A stretch of 5,038 nucleotides of DNA, taken from NCBI GenBank assembly GCA_023134955.1, contig JAGLUC010000253.1:1-5038 (forward strand). Direction: 5' to 3'. Position numbers and translations under genes: made by a program. The stretch's first letter is position 1; the number at the start of each line of letters is the position of its first letter. The DNA comes from Methylococcales bacterium. GTDB lineage: Bacteria; Pseudomonadota; Gammaproteobacteria; Methylococcales; Methylomonadaceae. This document shows, piece by piece, positions 1 to 4,844 of the stretch. The notes beneath the pieces were generated by a model. The model worked only from the letters and a program-made list of their open reading frames with translations. It was not told the DNA's origin and made no database searches.

Positions 1-36
1 ATCCATAATAAAATGCAAAATTAAAGACCTGACCCC
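1..36. mobile_element. Outer end of a RAYT/IS200-like element (element extends left of window)
   Basis: The stretch ends in GACCTGACCCC, the reverse complement of GGGGTCAGGTC. The element end at 431 begins GGGGTCAGAT on the plus strand, so the two ends match in inverted orientation over the first eight bases. From recall, AT-rich sequence followed by AAGACCTGACCCC is common at the borders of REP-associated transposase (TnpA_REP, Y1 family) units in gammaproteobacteria. The rest of this copy would lie left of the window. The call rests on a short motif, so confidence is moderate to low. Confidence 0.4.
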
Positions 37-59
37 TATATGTTTGACCCCTATATGTT
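30..59. repeat. Perfect 15-bp tandem direct repeat, two units
   Basis: The unit TGACCCCTATATGTT occurs twice back to back, at 30-44 and 45-59. The first unit overlaps the CTGACCCC end of the putative element, so the duplication copies the element tip plus adjacent flank. It could reflect repeated insertion at the same target or slippage at the element end. Confidence 0.8.
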
Positions 60-106
60 AGCTTTTGTGAAGATTTAATTAAATGAAAAAGGAATTATTA
101 TAAATT

Positions 107-478
107 GTGGTTAGTATAAATTTAAAAGATAAAAAGTTATTTGGCAATGATGCTGGTGAGGACGAAGAGCTTGATGTTTTAAACTCCTATTATATTGACC
201 ATTCTGATTTTGATGATTTTTTTGATATTGATGAAAAAATTTCTATCGTTAGTGCTCGTAAAGGAATGGGGAAATCAGCATTACTATCCCGCCTAGAATA
301 TAAACTAACAAATGAATTGAGATATAACTCTCCGCTAGTCATAAGAGTCAAAGGAAATGATTTATTAGGGTTAGGAAATTTCTCAGGTGATGACCATGCT
401 TTTCTTGAGAATTATTGGAAGCAGATAACTGGGGTCAGATACAAATTAAATGTTATGCTACTATTTAAATCACTCTAA
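107..478 (+). pseudogene. Truncated P-loop ATPase, N-terminal fragment
   Basis: This 123-codon frame starts at GTG 107, with AGGA at 90-93 as a rather distant ribosome binding site. It encodes an acidic N-terminus (residues about 12-45, rich in D/E, with a FGNDAGEDEELDVLNSYY segment). A Walker A-like loop follows at residues 51-58 (ARKGMGKS) and then a helix LLSRLEYKL. The FGxDAxEDE…SARKGMGKSALL arrangement resembles the N-terminus of the P-loop ATPases NCBI calls the Sll1717 family, which are usually several hundred residues long. Walker B and everything after it are missing. From codon 109 the frame runs into the GGGGTCAG end of a RAYT-type element at 431, so the last 15 or so residues are element sequence and not native protein. 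It is therefore a remnant and very unlikely to be functional. Family assignment is from memory and moderate; the truncation is visible in the sequence. Confidence 0.7.
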
Positions 479-600
479 ATCGGTACGTAGTTATGGCACG
501 TCTTCGAAGAATATCGCCAACCGGTGTTCCGGTTCACTTGATTCAGCGAGGTAATAATCGGCAAACCTGTTTTGCTACATTGGAGGATTATACTCAACAG
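431..600 (+). mobile_element. Truncated RAYT/IS200-like insertion unit
   Basis: The unit begins with GGGGTCAGAT at 431, inside the P-loop ATPase frame. About 60 bp of leader follow, then the ATG of a REP-associated transposase at 493. Homology to the transposase is lost near 597-600, so the right part of the element is missing and the right border is an estimate. Its left tip is inverted relative to the CTGACCCC end near position 36. Confidence 0.55.
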
Positions 601-657
601 GGCACTCACCAGATTCAGTTTTGTAAAATAAAATTTCTCTCATTCATGACATGTTAA
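493..657 (+). pseudogene. REP-associated tyrosine transposase (RAYT, Y1_Tnp), N-terminal remnant
   Basis: The 54-codon frame begins MARLRRISPTGVPVHLIQRG, followed by NNRQTCF and EDY. This is the characteristic start of REP-associated tyrosine transposases: a basic start, then G-x-P-x-H-x-I-Q-R-G-N-N-R. These proteins relate to the IS200/IS605 TnpA family and normally run to about 150-300 residues, with an HUH motif and a catalytic tyrosine further on. Here similarity stops after residue 33-35. The remaining residues (QQGTHQIQFCK…) look like read-through of unrelated DNA to a TAA at 655-657. The HUH motif and the tyrosine are both absent, so it cannot be an active transposase. It interrupts the P-loop ATPase gene just upstream and shows that RAYT-type activity existed here, which fits the REP palindromes at 3288-3366 and 5025-5038. 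Confidence 0.8.
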
Positions 658-754
658 CTTATAAGTGAACTAGCGTGCAAGGTGATATTTTTTGAGCCTA
701 ATTGGGATAGGAAAGGCTGAAGGCTGTGAGAATTAAGGAGAGAAATTATTTTTT
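625..754. repeat. Inverted-repeat arms flanking a 96-bp spacer
   Basis: The 17-bp arm at 625-641 (AAAATAAAATTTCTCTC) matches the reverse complement of 738-754 at 15 of 17 positions. The left arm lies just beyond the point where transposase homology ends, and the right arm lies 8 bp from the end of the Hpt gene. The arms are AT-rich, so chance is possible. They could be the ends of a short non-autonomous element. No gene or convincing terminator is visible between them. Confidence 0.35.
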
Positions 755-761
755 GTTTTTA

Positions 762-1148
762 TTATAGTTGATTAAGTATGTCTTCTTTTAATGAAATAAA
801 ATCAAAGATTTTGTTTTTTAATTGTTGGAAGTTTGAAGGTATTAATTGATGATTTTTTTCAGCCAGGCTAATTTCCATGGCTTTGGCTATTTCTTGAATA
901 TCAGTGAAACCACAAAAACTAACAGAGCCATGAAGTTTGTGAGTAATTTGTTCAGCCAGTGCCAGGTTTTTATTAGTTAATGCTTCTTCAATTAATTGAG
1001 ATTGTTCTTTAAGTTCAAGAAATAATTTATTAAAAATTGTGGTCGCTAACTCATAATTTCCTGAAGTTTTACCTAACATCATCGAAATATAAGGATTAAT
1101 TTTTGTTTCAACTTCAGTTTTATTAATGATATTGTTTTGAGTAGTCAT
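762..1148 (-). CDS. Solo histidine phosphotransfer (Hpt) domain protein
   Basis: This 128-aa protein consists of little more than one Hpt four-helix domain (about residues 15-125). Hpt proteins are cytoplasmic phosphorelay intermediates that carry a phosphoryl group between receiver domains of hybrid kinases and response regulators. The signature is ITHKLHGSVSFCGF at residues 68-81. By analogy with Hpt domains of the HxLHG type, His70 is the likely phosphorylated residue, with the Gly-Ser turn and the following helix (IQEIAKAMEISL) packing against it. The HKLHGS sequence is like the C-terminal Hpt of BarA-type hybrid kinases, but no kinase or receiver domain is attached. The ATG at 1146-1148 is the first in frame and has only a weak purine stretch (AAAGAAA) upstream. 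The gene is transcribed away from the sqr operon, and no cognate kinase lies in the window, so its pathway cannot be named. Domain call is confident; partner unknown. Confidence 0.85.
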   Translation of the reverse strand: MTTQNNIINKTEVETKINPYISMMLGKTSGNYELATTIFNKLFLELKEQSQLIEEALTNKNLALAEQITHKLHGSVSFCGFTDIQEIAKAMEISLAEKNHQLIPSNFQQLKNKIFDFISLKEDILNQL

Positions 1149-1213
1149 TGAATTTCTTTAGACATCGGTATGGATACGGTTTATTGCCTGGTTGTTGTTG
1201 ATAGACTGCGCTG

Positions 1214-1238
1214 CTAAACAGCTACTTAGTCTGTTTAG
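1214..1238. repeat. 8-bp inverted repeat with 9-nt loop
   Basis: CTAAACAG at 1214-1221 and CTGTTTAG at 1231-1238 are perfect inverted arms. They lie about 66-90 bp upstream of the Hpt start, in its promoter or leader region. No run of T follows on either strand, so it is not a terminator. It may be a weak operator or an RNA hairpin, and its function is unknown. Confidence 0.4.
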
Positions 1239-1393
1239 TGCCTTGCTATTAACTGCAATCATTGCCTTGTTCTCAAAGATTTTAAGAGTATATCTGCTCA
1301 GACAGAATTAATAGAGGTGCCATTATTATAAAACCCACATCTGAGGTAACTAGGAGTATACAGAAATGAAATAGAAAAAAAGCTATATTTTTA

Positions 1394-1422
1394 TTGACTA
1401 TTTTAGAGAATGCTAATATTCT
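1394..1422 (+). promoter_or_regulatory. Candidate sigma70 promoter for the sqr operon
   Basis: TTGACT at 1394-1399 matches the -35 consensus at five of six bases. With a 17-bp spacer it leads to TATTCT at 1417-1422, which matches the -10 at four of six. A start near 1429 would leave a leader of roughly 185 nt containing the hairpin at 1498-1516 and the palindrome at 1555-1578. In AT-rich DNA such matches occur by chance, so this is only a candidate. Confidence 0.35.
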
Positions 1423-1497
1423 TTGGTTCTTAGTATTCCTTCATTCTCGCTTATTACTGCTGCATTATTCTATTTCCCAATAGGCATCCGGCAGGAG

Positions 1498-1516
1498 ACG
1501 GTCTGTAAAAGACTGT
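1498..1516 (+). promoter_or_regulatory. Hairpin in the sqr upstream region
   Basis: ACGGTCT (1498-1504) can pair with AGACTGT (1510-1516) around a GTAAA loop, giving seven pairs including one G-U. The sequence GTATTTTA follows. It resembles a weak terminator or leader hairpin, but the U-tract is broken and no gene end lies just upstream, so its role is undecided. Confidence 0.3.
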
Positions 1517-1554
1517 GTATTTTAATCGTCAATACAACAATGGTGGGTTACTAG

Positions 1555-1578
1555 TATTGGTGTAAATTTACACCAATA
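1555..1578. promoter_or_regulatory. Perfect 24-bp palindrome, probable operator for sqr
   Basis: The half site TATTGGTGTAAA (1555-1566) is followed directly by its exact reverse complement (1567-1578), with no spacer. It lies 37 bp upstream of the sqr ATG, where a repressor or activator site would be expected. The perfect two-fold symmetry suggests a homodimeric helix-turn-helix regulator. The sequence does not match the FNR, CRP or Fur consensus. TGTAAA/TTTACA resembles TyrR half sites, but those have a 6-bp spacer that is absent here. It could also fold as an RNA hairpin, but no T-tract follows. The regulator is not encoded in the window. Confidence 0.55.
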
Positions 1579-1603
1579 ATAAAGTACTTTCATTATAACG
1601 GAT

Positions 1604-1608
1604 GAGGA
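1604..1608 (+). promoter_or_regulatory. Ribosome binding site of sqr
   Basis: GAGGA lies 7 nt before the ATG at 1616, a good Shine-Dalgarno match at ideal spacing that fixes this start. Confidence 0.75.
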
Positions 1609-1615
1609 TAAAATC

Positions 1616-2890
1616 ATGGCTCGAATAGTAGTTTTAGGCGCAGGTATTGGCGGAGTACCAATGGCTTATGAATTGAAAGAAGTGCTCGCTAAAGAACATC
1701 AAATTACTATAATTTCAGATTCACCTACCTTTCATTTTGTGCCCTCTAATCCTTGGGTTCCACCAAAATGGCGAAAACCAGAGGACTTAAAGATTGAATT
1801 AGCACCTGTGATGAAAAAGAAAGGTGTTGAATTTATTCAAAAGGCAGCCACAAAAGTTGATCCAGAGAATAGTCAGATACAAATGGATGATGGCTCAACT
1901 GTTGCTTATGATTATCTGGTTATTGCCACAGGGCCTCGTTTAGCTTTTGACGAAGTGCCTGGATTAGGACCAGAGGGATATACCTCTTCAGTTTGTCACG
2001 TAGACCATGCGGCATTAGCATCAAAAGACTGGGATGCTTTTATGGAGAATCCAGGGCCAATTGTTATAGGTGCAGTGCAAGGAGCTTCATGTTTTGGTCC
2101 GGCATATGAATATTTAATGATTTTAGAAACCGAATTACGAAAAAGAAAAATTCGTGAGCAAGTGCCTATGACTTTTGTCACATCTGAACCTTATATCGGA
2201 CACTTGGGTTTAGGAGGGGTAGGAGATACCAAAGGATTGCTTGAAAGTGCTTTGCGCGACAAAACCATTAAATGGGTGACTAATGCCAAAGTTGATAAGA
2301 TTGAAGATGGCATGATGTATGTGACAGAAGTTGATGATAAAGGTGAAGACAAAACCAAATATGAACTTCCCTTTAAGCACGCCATGATGCTTCCGGCATT
2401 TACCGGAGTAGATGCGGTTAGAAATGTTGATGTGGATGGGCTTATTAACCCCAGAGGGTTTGTATTAGTTGATAAATATCAAAGAAACCCAACATTCAAA
2501 AATATTTATTCAGTGGGCGTGTGTATTGCATTACCACCAGTAGAAAAAACCCCTTTACCTGTAGGCACACCAAAAACAGGCTATATGATTGAATCAATGG
2601 TCACGGCAACAGCGCATAATATTAGGGATGAGCTGGCAGGCAAAGAACCTTCAGATATACCCAGTCTAAGTGCCTTATGTTTGGCTGATTTGGGGGATAC
2701 GGGAGTAGCATTTTTAGCGGTACCTCAAATTCCACCTAGAAATACCACATGGTCTAGCCATGGTAAATGGGTGCATATAGCAAAAATATGCTTTGAAAAA
2801 TATTTTATGCGTAAAGTAAGAAAAGGCATTAGTGAGCCATTCTATGAAAGAATAGTACTTAAATTAATGGGTGTTGTAAGATTAAAATAG
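1616..2890 (+). CDS. sqr: Sulfide:quinone oxidoreductase (SQR), A. ferrooxidans-like
   Basis: A 424-aa FAD-dependent flavoprotein of the two-dinucleotide-binding-domain family. It oxidises sulfide to sulfane sulfur or polysulfide and passes the electrons to the membrane quinone pool. The FAD-binding GAGIGG is at residues 8-13, and a second ATG motif is at 104-106 (IATGPRLAF). The three cysteines expected for the Acidithiobacillus ferrooxidans enzyme are present: Cys127 (SSVCHVDH), Cys159 (GASCFGP) and Cys355 (ALCLAD). Cys159 and Cys355 correspond to the redox-active pair. His131 and His196 (EPYIGHLG) match conserved histidines. The C-terminus carries amphipathic helices (about 384-400 and 408-424) typical of monotopic membrane attachment, and there is no signal peptide. 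Length and near-continuous resemblance to the A. ferrooxidans enzyme (about 434 aa), as recalled, argue for true SQR and against flavocytochrome c sulfide dehydrogenase. The start has a GAGGA site. The gene heads an operon with the DUF2892 gene and probably responds to a regulator at the upstream palindrome. Confidence 0.93.
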   Translation: MARIVVLGAGIGGVPMAYELKEVLAKEHQITIISDSPTFHFVPSNPWVPPKWRKPEDLKIELAPVMKKKGVEFIQKAATKVDPENSQIQMDDGSTVAYDYLVIATGPRLAFDEVPGLGPEGYTSSVCHVDHAALASKDWDAFMENPGPIVIGAVQGASCFGPAYEYLMILETELRKRKIREQVPMTFVTSEPYIGHLGLGGVGDTKGLLESALRDKTIKWVTNAKVDKIEDGMMYVTEVDDKGEDKTKYELPFKHAMMLPAFTGVDAVRNVDVDGLINPRGFVLVDKYQRNPTFKNIYSVGVCIALPPVEKTPLPVGTPKTGYMIESMVTATAHNIRDELAGKEPSDIPSLSALCLADLGDTGVAFLAVPQIPPRNTTWSSHGKWVHIAKICFEKYFMRKVRKGISEPFYERIVLKLMGVVRLK

Positions 2891-2899
2891 GAGAATAAA

Positions 2900-3100
2900 A
2901 TGACAATAGATCGAATGGTAATGGCCTTTGCTGGCACATTTATATTAATTAGTATTGGGCTGGCTATTGAGGTTTCACTTAACTGGCTTTGGTTAACTGG
3001 ATTTGTTGGATTGAATTTATTTCAAGCAGCATTTTCAGGGTTTTGTCCATTAGCTATTATATTGAAGAAGCTAGGTGTTAAGCCAGGTTGCGCATTTTAG
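2900..3100 (+). CDS. DUF2892 (YgaP-type transmembrane) small membrane protein
   Basis: This 66-aa protein consists of two hydrophobic helices, about residues 6-24 and 27-47, followed by the conserved tail FSGFCPLAIILKKLGVKPGCAF. That tail, with Cys49 and Cys64, is the hallmark of the DUF2892 family (PF11127), the same module found as the membrane part of the rhodanese YgaP; here it stands alone without rhodanese. It is an inner-membrane protein. The ATG is 9 bp after the sqr stop, and its GGAG site (2890-2893) overlaps the last base of that stop codon, so the two genes are surely one transcript and likely translationally coupled. Stand-alone DUF2892 proteins often accompany sulfur-metabolism genes. 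A role in handling sulfane sulfur at the membrane, perhaps through the two cysteines, is inference only. Confidence 0.88.
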   Translation: MTIDRMVMAFAGTFILISIGLAIEVSLNWLWLTGFVGLNLFQAAFSGFCPLAIILKKLGVKPGCAF

Positions 3101-3250
3101 ACTGAAAAAGTAAAAATAAATAAAGCTTTATAACCGATGTGTAAAACATACTGTAGAGCGAACTTCAGTCTGCAATACTCAACGAGATTGGTTTAAAACT
3201 CTGTTCATAGTGGATCAATAATGCCATGGACGGTATGTAGTAGGGTAATG

Positions 3251-3426
3251 TATTAATCGTCCCAAAAGTATTCGCAGTAATAAAAAAGTAGCCCGTATGA
3301 AGTTTACGAAATACGGGGAACCGATGACTCGAAACCCCGTATTACACTTCGTTTCATACGGGCTACAATATGTGTTAATAAAATAGTGTCAAAATACCCC
3401 TGCCAGAACTTTTGGGATGATTAATA
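3251..3426. mobile_element. MITE-like terminal-inverted-repeat element, copy 1 (176 bp)
   Basis: The left end TATTAATCGTCCCAAAAGT (3251-3269) matches the reverse complement of the right end (3408-3426) at 18 of 19 positions, and similarity continues weakly inward through CAG. It encodes nothing. Its interior holds the REP doublet at 3288-3366. The same ends recur at 4920-5016, which shows this is a dispersed element and not a one-off hairpin. No transposase for it is visible in the window. Confidence 0.7.
3288..3366. repeat. REP doublet (BIME-like), two inverted REP palindromes
   Basis: The unit starts GTAGCCCGTATGAA (3288-3301) and ends with its exact reverse complement (3353-3366). An inner pair, AATACGGGG (3310-3318) and CCCCGTATT (3335-3343), is also perfect. 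Each half can fold by itself: CCCGTAT 3292-3298 with ATACGGG 3311-3317, and CCCGTAT 3336-3342 with ATACGGG 3356-3362. This is the widespread GTAGCCCG-type REP of gammaproteobacteria, usually spread by RAYT transposases. It lies downstream of sqr-DUF2892, where REPs often stabilise or end transcripts. Confidence 0.85.
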
Positions 3427-3468
3427 GGAGCAATTACCGAGTCGCGTTCTACAAAACACTCATTAAAC

Positions 3469-3492
3469 TAAAGTTGCCGAAGTTCTAGTAGT
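3469..3492. repeat. AAAGTTGCCG repeat, copy A
   Basis: CTAAAGTTGCCG followed by AAGTTCTAGTAG. The AAAGTTGCCG core is shared exactly with copy B at 3614-3643, and the flanks match at roughly 25 of 35 positions including an aligned TAG. CTAGTAG also matches part of copy B in the opposite sense. This copy lacks the second stem arm, so it looks degenerate. Confidence 0.45.
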
Positions 3493-3528
3493 CAGTCAAT
3501 GATGTATTGATGGGTTCTTGTTGTTAAG

Positions 3529-3561
3529 CCCTCTCTTGCTGGAGAGGGTTTGGGTGAGGAG
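3529..3561. repeat. CCCTCTC-type palindromic intergenic repeat
   Basis: CCCTCTC (3529-3535) and GAGAGGG (3542-3548) form a perfect 7-bp stem around TTGCTG, followed by TTTGGGTGAGG. The combination GAGAGGG-TT-GGGTGAGG is a familiar intergenic palindromic repeat in many proteobacteria. It could act as a stem-loop at the 3' end of nearby transcripts, but no T-run follows directly. Confidence 0.6.
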
Positions 3562-3613
3562 GTATAAAATGAACGCTTTTTTCCTTATTCCCTTAGATCT
3601 GTCATCCATCAAA

Positions 3614-3643
3614 CCAAAGTTGCCGGGCTACTAGAAACTTTGG
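3614..3643. repeat. AAAGTTGCCG repeat, copy B, as a 30-bp stem-loop
   Basis: CCAAAGTT (3614-3621) and AACTTTGG (3636-3643) are perfect 8-bp arms around a 14-nt loop GCCGGGCTACTAGA. It lies about 50 bp past the end of apbC on that gene's transcript, and only three T follow, so it is a weak terminator candidate at best. More likely it is a dispersed intergenic repeat. Confidence 0.45.
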
Positions 3644-3693
3644 GGTAATTATTTGTTAATCAAGCAAATTATTTGTCTGAATCGCAAGCTAAA

Positions 3694-4785
3694 TCAAGTA
3701 TCCTGAATCACAATATTAGGAAACTTGCTACTGTAATCCTTTGCTTTTAAAGCAAGCTTCCCAGCCATTTTTCTAGCAATTGACTGGTATATTTCAGTGG
3801 GTCTGCCATCAGGATCTGCAACAACCGTTGGCCTGCCAGAATCAGCAAATTCACGAATATTAATGTCTAACGGTAATGAGCCAAGTAAATCAATATTATT
3901 TTTCTTTGCCATTGCCTCTCCACCTCCGTGACCAAAAATAGCTTCTTCATGCCCACAATGACTACAGATATGTGTACTCATATTTTCAACAATACCAAGA
4001 ACAGGCACATTTACTTTTTCAAACATGCCTAATCCCCGTTGCGCATCAATCAATGCAATATCTTGAGGTGTTGTAACAATAATAGCTCCGGTAACTGGAA
4101 TTTGTTGCGCTAATGTCAATTGAATGTCACCTGTACCCGGTGGTAAATCAACAATTAAATAATCAAGATTATCCCAGTTAGTATCATTTAAAAGTTGTTG
4201 TAAGGCATTGGTTACCATGGGGCCACGCCATATCATGGGTTGATCGTCATCAATCAAATAACCGATTGAATTGGTCTGGACAGCAAAAGAAATTTTAGGA
4301 TTCATCCGCTTACCATCATCACTAGCCGGATAACCTGATAAACCAAGCATAGTCGGAATACTAGGGCCATAAATATCAGCATCAAGAATACCAACATTTG
4401 CACCTTCAGCCGTTAATGCCAGAGCTAAATTAACAGCGGTTGTGGATTTACCGACACCACCTTTACCAGAAGCAACGGCAATAATGTTTTTAACATTAGA
4501 CATTACTTTCAAAGTTTGTTGAACAGCATGGGAGACAATATTAACACTTACATCAACTTTAATTTTTCCAATACCGGTAACAGCTTTTAATTGCTGTTCA
4601 AGAGTAGTTTGTAGCTTAGGTAAATAACTTTTAGCAGGGTAGCCCAGTTCAATAGTCACATTAACATCGGCACCCTCTATAGAGATTTTTTTAACCGACT
4701 TAGCGGATACCAAATCAGTTTCTACATTCGGATCAATAAAGGATGCAAGCAGGTTTTCAATATCTGCCTTAGTGATTTCGGACAT
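3694..4785 (-). CDS. apbC: Iron-sulfur cluster carrier ATPase ApbC/Mrp
   Basis: A 363-aa cytoplasmic P-loop NTPase of the Mrp/NBP35 family, which binds a labile [4Fe-4S] cluster and hands it to apoproteins. Residues about 5-80 form the MIP18/DUF59 domain common to gammaproteobacterial Mrp. The deviant Walker A GKGGVGKS is at 107-114, DADIYGPS (switch) at 135-142, DLPPGTGD (Walker B region) at 213-220, and the cluster-binding CxxC is Cys274/Cys277 (HICSHCGH). All key residues are present and length is normal. I choose the ATG at 4783-4785, which has TGGAG at 4795-4799 with a 9-nt spacer. The in-frame TTG at 4792-4794 abuts that site and is not a credible start. The gene converges on the sqr operon and has repeats on both sides. 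Confidence 0.95.
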   Translation of the reverse strand: MSEITKADIENLLASFIDPNVETDLVSAKSVKKISIEGADVNVTIELGYPAKSYLPKLQTTLEQQLKAVTGIGKIKVDVSVNIVSHAVQQTLKVMSNVKNIIAVASGKGGVGKSTTAVNLALALTAEGANVGILDADIYGPSIPTMLGLSGYPASDDGKRMNPKISFAVQTNSIGYLIDDDQPMIWRGPMVTNALQQLLNDTNWDNLDYLIVDLPPGTGDIQLTLAQQIPVTGAIIVTTPQDIALIDAQRGLGMFEKVNVPVLGIVENMSTHICSHCGHEEAIFGHGGGEAMAKKNNIDLLGSLPLDINIREFADSGRPTVVADPDGRPTEIYQSIARKMAGKLALKAKDYSSKFPNIVIQDT

Positions 4786-4794
4786 GAACAACAA

Positions 4795-4799
4795 CTCCA
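4795..4799 (-). promoter_or_regulatory. Ribosome binding site of apbC
   Basis: TGGAG on the minus strand lies 9 nt before the ATG at 4785. It decides between this ATG and the TTG three codons upstream, which would leave no spacer. Confidence 0.7.
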
Positions 4800-4844
4800 G
4801 TTAAAAAGAATAATAACCTAGTATTTTACTAAAGATATAATGCG

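Larger units (their letters stand above)
1149..1615. other. 467-bp non-coding gap between divergent Hpt and sqr genes
   Basis: No credible gene was found on either strand; the one ATG with a nearby purine-rich site (1366) is followed at once by AAATAG. The gap carries start-proximal signals for both neighbours: an inverted repeat at 1214-1238 nearer the Hpt gene, a sigma70-like promoter candidate at 1394-1422, a hairpin at 1498-1516 and a perfect palindrome at 1555-1578. No known riboswitch motif was recognised by eye. Confidence 0.6.
3101..3693. other. 593-bp repeat-rich gap between convergent operons
   Basis: The gap lies between the 3' ends of the DUF2892 gene and apbC, which are transcribed towards each other. 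About 150 bp directly after DUF2892 hold only an AT-rich stretch with a 12-bp palindrome (3120-3131) and a distant inverted pair (AGACTGAA 3099-3106 with TTCAGTCT 3164-3171); neither looks like a proper terminator. From 3251 onwards nearly everything is repetitive: a terminal-inverted-repeat element with nested REPs, a CCCTCTC palindrome, and two AAAGTTGCCG repeats. The short frames seen (20-23 codons) are not supported as genes. Confidence 0.7.

Noticed and set aside
690..720. AGCCT…AGGCT hairpin as terminator of the Hpt gene
   Set aside because: The stem is only 5 bp with a 14-nt loop, and on the Hpt strand it is followed by A and not T, the wrong polarity for a terminator of that gene.
1430..1530. 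Riboswitch such as c-di-GMP or TPP
   Set aside because: Conserved core motifs of these classes were not found by eye; only a simple hairpin is visible.
1996..2181. 61-codon minus-strand open frame inside sqr
   Set aside because: It lies wholly within the well-supported SQR coding sequence, has no recognisable domain, and is a shadow of that gene.
2191..2385. 64-codon minus-strand open frame inside sqr
   Set aside because: Also fully covered by SQR, with low-complexity composition and no family resemblance.
3120..3131. ATAAAGCTTTAT palindrome as terminator of the sqr operon
   Set aside because: It would form a loopless, AT-rich stem with no T-run after it, so it does not qualify as an intrinsic terminator.
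3569..3634. 21-codon frame with a strong AGGAGG site, as a real small gene
   Set aside because: The AGGAGG is part of the GGGTGAGG tail of a common palindromic repeat and the frame ends inside another repeat, so it is more likely incidental. It is kept as a finding, not a gene.
3251..3693. CRISPR array
   Set aside because: The repeats are inverted, of several types and irregularly spaced, with no regular direct repeat-spacer pattern and no cas genes.
4786..4794. Upstream TTG start for apbC adding three residues
   Set aside because: It touches the ribosome binding site with no spacer, whereas the ATG at 4785 has a 9-nt spacer and the usual MSE-type start.
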